Part shown: positions 1 through 7,566 of the stretch, in pieces
How the letters are laid out: every line of letters starts with the position of its first letter
Numbering within the stretch: the stretch's first letter is position 1
Source: Caldisericum sp.
GTDB taxonomy: Bacteria > Caldisericota > Caldisericia > Caldisericales > Caldisericaceae
Direction of reading: 5' to 3'
NCBI GenBank assembly: GCA_020692945.1
Contig: JAIMJY010000010.1
Span: forward strand, 1-32,104
DNA length: 32,104 bases
Position numbers and translations under genes: made by a program
The notes under the pieces: model-generated
What the model was told of the DNA's origin: nothing
The model's input: the letters and a program-made list of their open reading frames with translations, nothing else
The model's database searches: none

Positions 1-119
1 ATAACTATTTCATTTTTATTAAGGATACTTAAAGGCGTCTCATTTTGTATGAGGCTGCTAATAAACCTTTCAATAAATTCTTTCGATTTTGTTCTAGTCA
101 AAAAATCAATTTCTTCCAT
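1..119 (-). CDS. N-terminal fragment of an unrecognised protein (runs off window)
   Basis: On the minus strand an ATG at 119-117 opens a frame with no stop to the window edge, giving about 39 residues that begin MEEIDFLTRTKSKEFIERF. The composition is charged and helical, with no signal peptide or membrane segment. I do not recognise the family. A TATAAA box on the same strand at 134-129 ends 9 nt before the ATG, but no good -35 or Shine-Dalgarno site is visible. It would be divergently transcribed from the formate operon. Too little is present to suggest a function, and a chance open frame of this length cannot be excluded. Confidence 0.45.
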   Translation of the reverse strand, partial: MEEIDFLTRTKSKEFIERFISSLIQNETPLSILNKNEIV

Positions 120-444
120 TAATCAAATTTTATACATTTTGGCGTAAAATCCAACACTCAATTGAAATGTTTTTATAATTTTGAAAAATAAATTAATTTT
201 GCTTAATTGAACTTTATTTTAATAAAAAGACGCGATTTGTTAAACGACAAGTATTTTTTGAATCATTAAGATATTTACTTTCATAAGGTTTCGTGCTTAA
301 AGTTTAAATTAAACAGTTTGGTGGAGGCTATTTGCATTTTTAACACTCAGAATTTTGTTGATTTATTAAGGAAAGGTATTGCATTGATAGTAATAATTCA
401 TATAATTGAATGTGAAAATAATAACATATTTATAGGAGAGAAAA
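120..444. other. Divergent intergenic region, AT-rich
   Basis: About 325 bp without a supportable gene, between the minus-strand fragment and the nuoE remnant. It is very AT-rich and has stops in all frames that I checked. The only features I can support are a sigma70-type promoter at 379-406 and a Shine-Dalgarno site at about 434-440. I saw no riboswitch fold, including the molybdenum-cofactor type that might be expected ahead of a molybdoenzyme operon, but I cannot fold it computationally. Confidence 0.6.
379..406 (+). promoter_or_regulatory. Predicted sigma70 promoter of the formate module
   Basis: TTGCAT (379-384) and TATAAT (401-406) are separated by 16 bp, so transcription should start near 413. 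That is about 30 nt before the nuoE remnant and upstream of the whole nuoEF-fdhA-FNT-mobA-fdhD run. It is the best -35/-10 pair in the leader. The call rests on consensus match only. Confidence 0.5.
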
Positions 445-651
445 ATGGTAGAGACTAAATTTCCACAGGTTGATCTAGAAGTGAGAAAATGGGGAGCAAG
501 GCCTGAGTCTCTTATTTAGGCACTTCATGAAACGCAGGAACGTATCGGTTATTTACCAAAAGAATCCTTACAATATGTCGTAGAAAAATTGAACGATCCT
601 ATATTCAAGGTTTATAGAGTTATCACTTTATACACCTATTCTATAGCTTAA
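445..651 (+). pseudogene. NuoE N-terminal remnant with in-frame TAG
   Basis: An AGGAGAG site (about 434-440) precedes an ATG at 445. The frame reads 24 codons, meets TAG at 517-519, then continues in the same frame for 43 more codons to TAA at 649-651. The residues after the stop include ALHETQERIGYLPKE and KVYRVITLYTY. These match the helical N-terminus of NuoE/HoxE proteins (LxxLHxxQexxGYLPxE ... KVYGVATFY). The frame ends before the [2Fe-2S] cysteines would begin. A single C-to-T change from CAG would create this TAG. The intact NuoE domain starts 25 bp downstream in the NuoE-NuoF fusion, so this is probably a decayed partial second copy. A 24-residue peptide could still be translated. Confidence 0.75.
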
Positions 652-675
652 ATATATTATACAAGGAGGTAAAAA

Positions 676-2409
676 ATGAAAGGAAGGTCACTAACAGATG
701 CTTTGCATGACATTCAGAGTGGAAACAAAGAAAACTATATTCCGGAAAAAGATGCGTTAACTGTTTCCGAAAAGAGCAAGGTTTCACTATCAAAGGTTTA
801 CGGATTTGCAACTTTTTATTCAATGTTTTCAGTAAAGCCTCGAGGCAAGCGTATTATAAGGGTATGCAAAAGCCTTTCCTGTCATATGGGAAAGGCGGAA
901 GAGGTAATTGAAAAACTCAAAGAAGTACTTGGTATTGGAATTGGAGAAACAACAGAGGATGGTGAATTTACCCTTGAAGAAAGTAGCTGTCTTGGAATGT
1001 GTTCTGTTTCTCCTGCAATAATGATCGATGAAATTCCATTTGGCAACCTCACTGTGGATCAGATCCCAGAAATTATAAAGAAAGTGAAGAGTGAAGGAAG
1101 TCAAGAGAAGATTTATACAGAGCAGATCCTTCCGGCTCAAGGGAGAGTAGTATTGAAGAATGTTGGAGTGATTAATCCTGAAAGTATTGATGAATACATT
1201 GCTTCTCGAGGATATCTTGCTCTTAAAAAGGCAATTGAAAATGGACCTCAATGGGTTATTAACGAAGTGAAAAAATCAGAGCTCAGGGGAAGAGGGGGGG
1301 CAGGATTCCCGACAGGTAGAAAGTGGGAATTCACTGCTAAGGCTCCAGGGCCTCAAAAATATTTGATTTGCAATGCCGATGAAGGTGAGCCTGGCACATT
1401 CAAAGATAGGGTAATTATGGAAGGGGACCCTCACTCTATTATTGAGGGAATGATTATTGCAGCGTTTGCAACGGGTTGCAACAACGGTTACGTCTATATA
1501 AGAGGTGAATATGACCTATCCATTAGAAGAATTGAAAAGGCAATTGAGGATGCCAGAAGCCACGGTTTCCTTGGTAGAAATATTCTAGGAAGTGGTTTTT
1601 CGTTTAATATTGAGATTCATAAGGGAGCGGGTTCCTATGTCGTTGGAGAAGAAACAACTCTTATGGAATCAATTGAAGGGCATAGAGGAGAGCCAAGGAA
1701 AAAGCCACCATATCCTCCAACCTTTGGGTTATTGGGCAAGCCTACAGTTATCAATAATGTTGAAACACTTGCTAACGTACCGCCAATCATCGCGAACGGA
1801 GCAGATTGGTACAGGACAATTGGAGTCACGGAGTCTTATGGAACAAAACTTTTCAGCTTATCGGGTGATGTGAACTGGAAGGGTGTCATTGAGGCTCCTT
1901 TTGGGGCACGACTTTCGTATATTACAAACGAGTTTGGTGGTGGAGTAAAGAACGGTAAAAAACTCAAAGGGATAATTCTCGGAGGAGTATCTGGAACTCT
2001 TCTTACTCCTGACCAATTTGATACTTCTGTTGATTTTAACTCACTCGCAACTATAGGGGCTGGACCTGGTTCGGGCTCCATAGTTGTAATGGATGAGACA
2101 AGATGTATAGTCGATATTGCTAAAAATATTGCTTATTTCTTCAAGTATGAAAGTTGTGGAAAGTGTACACCTTGCAGAATTGGCACTGAGCAGGTGTACA
2201 AGATAGTTGACAGGATTTCTAAAGGAAGAGGAGAAGAGGAAGACCTCGATATCCTTGAACGTCTTGGCGAGAATATGCGCCTAACATCTTTCTGTCCTCT
2301 GGGGCAGACTGCTCCTAATATCATTGTGCAATCAATCAAGAAATTCAGGGACGAATGGATTGAACACATAAAAGACAAGAAAGTTGAAGGAGGTAGCAAT
2401 GAGCGATAA
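676..2409 (+). CDS. NuoE-NuoF fusion: NAD-binding diaphorase subunit of formate dehydrogenase
   Basis: 577-residue flavoprotein joining two subunits that are usually separate. Residues 1-~145 are a NuoE-type thioredoxin-like [2Fe-2S] domain with cysteines at 64, 69, 105 and 109. Residues ~155-577 are NuoF. This part has the NADH/FMN loop GRGGAGFPTGRKW (205-217), the FMN motif GAGSYVVGEET (317-327) and a [4Fe-4S] cluster at Cys494, 497, 500 and 540. No extra C-terminal ferredoxin domain is present. The start is set by AAGGAGGT at 663-670, 5 nt before the ATG. Its end overlaps the catalytic subunit by 11 bp. The role is electron transfer between NAD(H) and the iron-sulfur chain of the next protein. 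No membrane Nuo subunits are nearby, so this is a soluble dehydrogenase module rather than complex I. Whether it bifurcates electrons cannot be told from sequence. Confidence 0.93.
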   Translation: MKGRSLTDALHDIQSGNKENYIPEKDALTVSEKSKVSLSKVYGFATFYSMFSVKPRGKRIIRVCKSLSCHMGKAEEVIEKLKEVLGIGIGETTEDGEFTLEESSCLGMCSVSPAIMIDEIPFGNLTVDQIPEIIKKVKSEGSQEKIYTEQILPAQGRVVLKNVGVINPESIDEYIASRGYLALKKAIENGPQWVINEVKKSELRGRGGAGFPTGRKWEFTAKAPGPQKYLICNADEGEPGTFKDRVIMEGDPHSIIEGMIIAAFATGCNNGYVYIRGEYDLSIRRIEKAIEDARSHGFLGRNILGSGFSFNIEIHKGAGSYVVGEETTLMESIEGHRGEPRKKPPYPPTFGLLGKPTVINNVETLANVPPIIANGADWYRTIGVTESYGTKLFSLSGDVNWKGVIEAPFGARLSYITNEFGGGVKNGKKLKGIILGGVSGTLLTPDQFDTSVDFNSLATIGAGPGSGSIVVMDETRCIVDIAKNIAYFFKYESCGKCTPCRIGTEQVYKIVDRISKGRGEEEDLDILERLGENMRLTSFCPLGQTAPNIIVQSIKKFRDEWIEHIKDKKVEGGSNER

Positions 2410-5122
2410 ACTTATCCTTGTGAAAATTGACGGCAAAGATTATCAGTTTTCGCAAGGAATAACTATCTTAAATGCTTGCAAAATTGCAAATTATGACATA
2501 CCAACACTTTGTTATCTTGAGAACATCGCTGAAGAAGGGTCCTGTGGAATGTGCGTTGTTGAAGTTAAAGGAGCGAAAACTCTTCAGAGGGCTTGTATTA
2601 TTAAAGTTACCGAAGGCATGGAAATTACGACAGAGTCATCCGCCGTCCGTGAAGCAAGAAAACTAAACCTTGAACTTGCACTCGCTCACCATCCACTCGA
2701 TTGCATGACATGCGATGCTGACGGAGACTGTGAATTACAGGAGCTTGCGTATGAATTTGGAATCAAGAGGAGTCAGTTCCTTGATGAGAAAGAGGTCTTT
2801 GAATATCCAAAGGAAACTTCGTGGGATTCAAATCCTTTCATTCAGTTTGATCCGCAAAAGTGCATTCTCTGTAGAAGATGTGTTGATGCTTGTGAAAGTC
2901 AGGCGATTGTTGAAGCGATTGGGATTGGAATGCGAGGTTATAAATCAACGGTTTCCACTCCATTTAATTTACCTCTTGAACAGACTGATTGTCAGTTCTG
3001 TGCTGCTTGTGTACAGGCTTGCCCTGTTGGTGCTCTTGTTGAGAAGCCACGCGTAGGAAAGGGAAAGATCTTCAACCTTGAGAAAACGGACACAATTTGT
3101 GCATACTGCGGGACTGGTTGTGAGGTGACCCTTTATAGGGATAAGAAGAATGACCTTGTTTTGGCCAGAGGAATTGATGATTCGATCGTGAACGAGGGAA
3201 GACTCTGTGTCAAGGGGCGTTATGGTTATGAGTATGTAAATTCAAAAGATAGGCTTACCACGCCTTTGATTAAGGAAAATGGCAAGTTTAGGGAAGCCAC
3301 TTGGGAAGAAGCAATAGAGTACACTTCTAAAAGATTGCTTGAGATAAAAGAAAAATATGGGCCTGACGCAATTGGTGTACTTGGCTCTTCAAGATGCACA
3401 AATGAAGATAACTATGTTGTACAGAAATTTGCCCGTGCAGTTATTGGCACCAACAATGTTGATAACTGTGCACGATTGTGCCATGCCTCAACAATTGCAG
3501 GTCTTGGAAAGGCGCTTGGTGCGGCGGCTGCAACTAATCCAATTGAGGATATAAAGAATGCCGATGTAATGTTTGTTATTGGTTCAAATATGACGGAAAC
3601 CCACCCTGTCATATCTCAATTTATTAAGGAGAATCAGAGGAAAAGAGGAGCAAAACTTATTGTTTGTGACCCAAGGAAGACTGATCTTGCAAAAGTTTCT
3701 GATATTCATATTCAGCACTACCCGGGCACGGACGTTGCGCTTCTTAACGGTACAATGAAAGTCATTGTCGATAAAGGACTTGTTAATAAAGAATTCATTG
3801 AAGCTCATACCGAAGGATACGATGAATTTGTTAAGATTGTTTCAAAGTATGATATTGAAACTGTTTCAAAGATAACAGGTGTTGACAAAGCGCTTATTGA
3901 AAAAGCTGCAGAAATGTATGCGACAGCCCCTAATGCAACAATTTTCTACACAATGGGTATTACTCAGCATTCGGTTGGAACGGATAATGTGCTTAGTGTT
4001 GCAAACCTTGCGCTCGTAACAGGTCATATCGGAAGAGAAGGAAATGGCATAAATCCTTTGAGAGGTCAAGCAAATGTTCAGGGAGCCTGTGATATGGGAG
4101 CTCTCCCTGATGTATATACAGGCTATCAAAAAGTTATTGATCCTGCCTCAAGGGAGAAATTTGAGAAGGCATGGAGGGTAAAACTTCCAGATAAAGCTGG
4201 TATGCCTGTTACCGAGTTTGGTGACGCTGCACTCTCCGGTAAACTAAAGGCGATTTTTGCGATGGGCGAAAACCCGCTTATGACTGAGCCAGATATTAAG
4301 CATGTAAGAAAAGGATTTGAGAATCTTGAGTTTTTAGCTGTTCAGGAGATTTTCCTTTCGGAAACTGCAGAGCTTGCAGACGTTGTTTTCCCCTCGGCAG
4401 CTGCCTATGAGAAGGAAGGTACTTTTACGAACACCGAAAGAAGAGTTCAGCTTCTTAGACCAGCACGTGAAAAGCCAATTAACGCAAAATTTGACTGGGA
4501 AATTGTCTCTCTTGTTTCAACAAAGATTGGATATCCAATGAAATATAAAAATGCTGATGAAATTATGGATGAGCTTGCAAAACTGACTCCGTCGTATGCT
4601 GGTATTCATCACTTTAGGCTTGAACAAAGTGGTATACAGTGGCCTTGCCCAACGGATGACCACGAAGGAACAAAGATCCTTCACTACGGTGGTAACTTCA
4701 AGCGATCTAATGGAAAAGCATTCATTGCTCCAGTTGAATATATTAAGGCAAAAGAACTCCCAGATAAAGAATATCCTTTTATTCTGACAACAGGGAGAAT
4801 TCTTTACCACTACCACTCAGGCAATGAGTCAAGAAGAGTAAAGGTGCTTGATACATTTGTTCCAAGAAATTACATCGAAATAAGCAAAGAGGATGCAGAG
4901 TCTCTGAAGATTAACAATAAGGATTCGGTTAGGGTGTCTACTAGAAGGGGAAGTATTGATCTTGAGGCTCGTGTTTCTGACAAGCCAAAGAAGAGTGTCG
5001 TGTTTATTAGTTTCCACTTCCGTGAGGCAGCAGCAAATATTCTAACAAATGCAGCCCTTGACCCTGTTTCGAAAATACCTGAATATAAAGTTGCAGCATG
5101 TAAAATCGAAAAAATTAAATAA
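2399..5122 (+). CDS. fdhA: Formate dehydrogenase alpha subunit (NuoG-like N-terminus, Mo/W-bisPGD)
   Basis: 907-residue catalytic subunit for reversible formate oxidation. Domains in order: [2Fe-2S] ferredoxin (Cys38, 49, 52, 66); a NuoG-type His-Cys [4Fe-4S] (H98, C102, C105, C111); a 2x[4Fe-4S] ferredoxin (C155/158/161/165 and C198/201/204/208); a molybdopterin-domain [4Fe-4S] (C234/237/241/270); then the molybdopterin and dinucleotide-binding domains to the C-terminus. In NCARLCHAS, Cys361 aligns with the selenocysteine of E. coli FdhF and is encoded by TGC, so this is a Cys-type enzyme. I prefer ATG 2399 to the in-frame start at 2384 because AAGGAGGT (2387-2394) sits 4 nt upstream. The formate assignment is supported by the adjacent FNT channel and by mobA and fdhD. 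Related NAD-linked molybdoenzymes share the architecture. Mo versus W is undetermined. Confidence 0.92.
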   Translation: MSDKLILVKIDGKDYQFSQGITILNACKIANYDIPTLCYLENIAEEGSCGMCVVEVKGAKTLQRACIIKVTEGMEITTESSAVREARKLNLELALAHHPLDCMTCDADGDCELQELAYEFGIKRSQFLDEKEVFEYPKETSWDSNPFIQFDPQKCILCRRCVDACESQAIVEAIGIGMRGYKSTVSTPFNLPLEQTDCQFCAACVQACPVGALVEKPRVGKGKIFNLEKTDTICAYCGTGCEVTLYRDKKNDLVLARGIDDSIVNEGRLCVKGRYGYEYVNSKDRLTTPLIKENGKFREATWEEAIEYTSKRLLEIKEKYGPDAIGVLGSSRCTNEDNYVVQKFARAVIGTNNVDNCARLCHASTIAGLGKALGAAAATNPIEDIKNADVMFVIGSNMTETHPVISQFIKENQRKRGAKLIVCDPRKTDLAKVSDIHIQHYPGTDVALLNGTMKVIVDKGLVNKEFIEAHTEGYDEFVKIVSKYDIETVSKITGVDKALIEKAAEMYATAPNATIFYTMGITQHSVGTDNVLSVANLALVTGHIGREGNGINPLRGQANVQGACDMGALPDVYTGYQKVIDPASREKFEKAWRVKLPDKAGMPVTEFGDAALSGKLKAIFAMGENPLMTEPDIKHVRKGFENLEFLAVQEIFLSETAELADVVFPSAAAYEKEGTFTNTERRVQLLRPAREKPINAKFDWEIVSLVSTKIGYPMKYKNADEIMDELAKLTPSYAGIHHFRLEQSGIQWPCPTDDHEGTKILHYGGNFKRSNGKAFIAPVEYIKAKELPDKEYPFILTTGRILYHYHSGNESRRVKVLDTFVPRNYIEISKEDAESLKINNKDSVRVSTRRGSIDLEARVSDKPKKSVVFISFHFREAAANILTNAALDPVSKIPEYKVAACKIEKIK

Positions 5123-5133
5123 AGGAGGCAAAA

Positions 5134-5991
5134 ATGAATGAAATGAATTTATTCCCGCCCGCTCAAATTGCTGAGAAAGTGAGGGATGTGTGTGTTGGAA
5201 AATGTAAAGTCCCAATGAAGAAGTTCTTTATCCTTGCAATTCTTGCAGGTGCCTTTATTGCATTTGGTGCTCAACTCTCTATCCTTGTTGGGTCTGATGC
5301 AACAATGGGGTTTGGCTTCACCAAGTTCCTTTCGGCAAGTGTGTTTACTGTTGGACTAATGCTTGTTGTTGTGGCAGGTGCTGAACTTTTTACAGGAGAC
5401 AATCTTATAATAATGTCAGCGCTTGAAAAGAAAATTCGTTGGAGCGAACTTTTAAAAGCATGGATTGCAGTCTACATTGGTAATTTTATTGGCTCAATTC
5501 TTGTTGCGCTTCTTCTTTATTGGTCAGGGCTTTGGAGTTTAAATGGAAGTATTGTAGGTGCTGCTGCGCTAAAGATTGCTAGCACAAAGGTCAGTCTTAC
5601 ATTTGTTCAAGGGCTTTTCAGGGGTATTCTCTGTAACTGGCTTGTTTGCCTTGCTGTGTGGATGGCAACCTCCGCAAAAGATGTTATAGGTAAGCTTTTT
5701 GCAATCTACTTCCCTATTATGGCTTTTGTCGCTTCTGGTTTTGAACACTCTGTTGCAAATATGTTCTTTATTCCATACGGGATTTTCCTTAAGTCTGTTC
5801 CAAAGGTTGTTGAAGCTACAGGCAAGACTCTTGGCGATTTCGCAGGGCTTAGCTGGGGAACGCTCTTTACGAAAAATCTTATCTCGGTAACGATTGGAAA
5901 TATAATTGGTGGAGTGTTCTTTGTTGGCTTTATTTATTGGTACGTGTATCTCAAAAAGGAGCCAGTAACTTTTGAGCCAAAGAAAGATTAA
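5134..5991 (+). CDS. Formate/nitrite transporter (FNT/FocA family channel)
   Basis: 285-residue integral membrane protein with about six hydrophobic helices. It carries family signatures: AGAELFTGDNL after the second helix, NWLVCLAVW, and FEHSVANMFFIP containing the conserved pore histidine. FNT proteins form pentameric channels for formate and similar monovalent anions across the inner membrane. The gene sits 11 bp after the dehydrogenase gene with a strong site (AAAGGAGG at about 5121-5128). It therefore most likely imports formate for, or exports formate from, that enzyme. The direction depends on whether the cell oxidises formate or reduces CO2. The C-terminal coding end overlaps the mobA start. 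Confidence 0.93.
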   Translation: MNEMNLFPPAQIAEKVRDVCVGKCKVPMKKFFILAILAGAFIAFGAQLSILVGSDATMGFGFTKFLSASVFTVGLMLVVVAGAELFTGDNLIIMSALEKKIRWSELLKAWIAVYIGNFIGSILVALLLYWSGLWSLNGSIVGAAALKIASTKVSLTFVQGLFRGILCNWLVCLAVWMATSAKDVIGKLFAIYFPIMAFVASGFEHSVANMFFIPYGIFLKSVPKVVEATGKTLGDFAGLSWGTLFTKNLISVTIGNIIGGVFFVGFIYWYVYLKKEPVTFEPKKD

Positions 5992-6658
5992 TTCACTGAA
6001 AAGGAGCGTGAATTACAAAGGAGTAAATTCACTGAAAGAGAACGCGGATTGCAGAAAAGTAAAACCCGTAATTCTTGTTGGTGGAACGAGCAAACGCTTT
6101 GGGAGTGATAAGGCTTACCTTACCGTTCAAGGTGAATCAGTCATCCTAAGGACCCATAAGTTGCTTAAGAGTACGTTTAATGAGGAGCCTCTCTATATAG
6201 GAAGGGAGGCTCCCTTCAGTTCGTTTGAAGCGCTACCAGATGAAGTTGTCGGGGCAGGACCAATTGGCGGGCTCTACACTGCTTTAAGAAACATTACTGC
6301 TGATTTTGTTTTTCTGACTGCTTGCGATATGCCTTTTATAAATGGAAAGGTGCTGAAGTACATGATAGATCACCTGCAAGATAAAATTATGATTTACCTT
6401 CCTCGATTTAAGAACGGCATGATTGAGCCACTTTTTGCGTTTTACAACAAAGAGCTTCTCCGTTGTGTGTCAAAAAAAATAAATGAAGGTGAATTCAGAT
6501 TGCGTTCTCTGATTAGTTGCGGAGCTGTGCAGTATCTTGAAGAGCAAGAAATTAGATCTATAGATTTAGAGCTCTTGTGCTTTTTAAATATCAACACCAG
6601 AGATGATCTCGACAGGATAAATGAATGGTCCAATCTTGAAAGAAATAGAGATCTTTAG
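5972..6658 (+). CDS. mobA: Molybdenum cofactor guanylyltransferase MobA
   Basis: 228 residues. MobA transfers GMP from GTP to molybdopterin to make the (bis-)MGD cofactor used by formate dehydrogenases. The nucleotide-binding signature LVGGTSKRFGSDKAYL lies near residues 35-50, and the catalytic-site CDMPF motif follows in the middle. The start taken is TTG at 5972, with AAGGAG (5956-5961) 10 nt upstream. It overlaps the FNT gene by 20 bp. No ATG exists before the GG-loop, and a GTG at 6008 is the alternative. The first 30 residues are unusual for the family: residues 7-18 and 19-30 are tandem copies of a 12-residue unit (NSLKRSVNYKGV / NSLKENADCRKV), encoded by a 36-bp duplication. The body of the protein looks normal. 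Confidence 0.88.
   Translation: MSQRKINSLKRSVNYKGVNSLKENADCRKVKPVILVGGTSKRFGSDKAYLTVQGESVILRTHKLLKSTFNEEPLYIGREAPFSSFEALPDEVVGAGPIGGLYTALRNITADFVFLTACDMPFINGKVLKYMIDHLQDKIMIYLPRFKNGMIEPLFAFYNKELLRCVSKKINEGEFRLRSLISCGAVQYLEEQEIRSIDLELLCFLNINTRDDLDRINEWSNLERNRDL
5991..6062 (+). repeat. Diverged 36-bp tandem duplication at the FNT/mobA junction
   Basis: Copy 1 is 5991-6026 and copy 2 is 6027-6062, with no spacer. By eye 27 of 36 positions match and all nine differences are transitions (A/G or T/C). The first copy begins on the last base of the FNT stop codon. The unit is a multiple of three, so the mobA frame stays open and gains 12 codons. Confidence 0.8.
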
Positions 6659-7319
6659 ATTTAATAACGGAAACGTTTTTTCGTTAAAGGACTTAGTTGT
6701 TGTTGAGAGGGTGCTGAATATTTTTATTGAGGACAGTTTGGTTGAGTCAATCACTTATTCTTCTGGTTTCGAAAAAGAGCTTCTTTTTGGTTACCTTTAC
6801 CTTGAAAAGCTTATAGAATCTAAAAAAGATGTCTTTGATTTTAAGATTGTTGAAGGAAGCCATTCAACAAATTGTTATGCAAAAATTTCAAAAAGCAAAA
6901 CTAATGAAATCCATTCACAGTCGAAAATAAAAGCCTCTCAATTGTTTTATCTTATGAAAGAGTTGCTTTCAAAAAGCTTTACTTTTGCGCGTACAGGAGG
7001 TACTCATATTTCTGGTATTTCTGGTGGAGAGAAACTAATAGCGTATTTTGAAGATATATCTCGTAGAAGCACTATCCAAAAATTGGTTGGTTTTGCTCTC
7101 TTAAACAGTATTTTGGACGTTAAAATCCTTCTCACAAGTGGGCGTATTAGTCTCGGTACAGTCCAATTTGCCAAAAGGGCAAATATACAATTTGTCGTTT
7201 CCCAGTCGGCTGTAACGGATTTGGCAGAGCAGTCGGCAAATGATAATGGAATAACCCTTATAGGTTTTCTTCGCGGCAACAGATTTAACATCTATTCTCA
7301 TCCAGAGTTTCTTTACTAA
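6621..7319 (+). CDS. fdhD: FdhD-family formate dehydrogenase accessory protein (divergent)
   Basis: 232 residues. FdhD-family proteins pass sulfur from a cysteine desulfurase to the molybdenum cofactor and are needed for active formate dehydrogenase. The fold is recognisable from VVVERVLNIFIED (the usual E-P-L-x-I-x-v-N-G region), RTGGTHISGI (~124-133), TSGRISLGTVQFAKRA (~172-187), SQSAVTDLA and GFLRGNRFNIYS at the C-terminus. Two hallmarks are missing. The CxxC pair that carries sulfur in E. coli FdhD is absent, since Cys85 is the only cysteine in the protein. The usual EDxGRHNAxDKxxG motif reads EDISRRSTIQKLVG. The start overlaps mobA by 38 bp, so a later start is possible. Position directly behind the formate genes supports the identity. 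Catalytic competence is doubtful, and a binding role is an alternative. Confidence 0.85.
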   Translation: MNGPILKEIEIFRFNNGNVFSLKDLVVVERVLNIFIEDSLVESITYSSGFEKELLFGYLYLEKLIESKKDVFDFKIVEGSHSTNCYAKISKSKTNEIHSQSKIKASQLFYLMKELLSKSFTFARTGGTHISGISGGEKLIAYFEDISRRSTIQKLVGFALLNSILDVKILLTSGRISLGTVQFAKRANIQFVVSQSAVTDLAEQSANDNGITLIGFLRGNRFNIYSHPEFLY

Positions 7320-7327
7320 ACAATTAT

Positions 7328-7444
7328 TTATTTGTGCCTTCTAATTTTTCCTGGAAGTTTGGATGCGATGTATGTTTCTTTATAAAGTTCCACTTCGTTT
7401 TCTCTGAACAAAATACTTGATAGCTGGCAATTCTCACATATAAT
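7328..7444 (-). pseudogene. Possible gene remnant with CxxC, opposite strand
   Basis: On the minus strand a frame closed by TAA at 7330-7328 extends back to about 7444, encoding 38 residues. The sequence looks protein-like: CENC near the upstream end, then FRENEVELYKETYIASKLPG and a basic tail. No ATG or plausible start with a Shine-Dalgarno site is present, and an in-frame stop lies just upstream. It could therefore be the C-terminal remnant of a lost gene. I do not recognise the family. The frame overlaps the promoter and micro-ORF on the + strand, and a chance open frame is possible. Confidence 0.25.
7417..7444 (+). promoter_or_regulatory. Near-consensus sigma70 promoter ahead of the dcw cluster
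   Basis: TTGATA (7417-7422), a 16-bp spacer and TATAAT (7439-7444) predict a start at about 7451. This is one of the best promoter matches in the window. It reads towards rsmH 128 nt downstream, so it could be the main promoter of the division/cell-wall cluster. Confidence 0.55.
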
Positions 7445-7450
7445 TTAATA

Positions 7451-7498
7451 ATGAAAGGACACATTATTAGCTTGCTACTGCCTCATAAGCATTTTTAG
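7451..7498 (+). CDS. Possible 15-codon leader peptide
   Basis: ATG at 7451 coincides with the predicted transcription start of the 7417-7444 promoter and opens MKGHIISLLLPHKHF, then TAG at 7496-7498. It would be leaderless, with no Shine-Dalgarno site. The only support is the promoter-to-ATG distance, and such short frames are common by chance. If real, it might be an upstream regulatory ORF for rsmH. Confidence 0.2.
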   Translation: MKGHIISLLLPHKHF

Positions 7499-7566
7499 TC
7501 CTCGTGACAGGAAAGAGAGGTTTTTGGTTATTCAATTTATCCCTTTTATCTTCCCCGAGAAATTGA

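Noticed and set aside
517-519. TAG read as pyrrolysine or by readthrough in the NuoE-like frame
   Set aside because: The downstream frame stops before the iron-sulfur cysteines, so even full readthrough would not yield a working NuoE; decay is simpler.
3470-3485. Selenocysteine codon in fdhA
   Set aside because: The aligned position is TGC (Cys361); no in-frame TGA is present.
676-5122. Start of a complete complex I (nuo) operon
   Set aside because: No NuoA-D or membrane subunits follow; the next genes are a formate channel, mobA and fdhD, and the large subunit has the catalytic Cys and molybdopterin domains of a formate dehydrogenase.
7499-7528. Rho-independent terminator before rsmH
   Set aside because: CCTC/GAGG gives only a 4-bp stem with a 13-nt loop before TTTTT; too weak to call.
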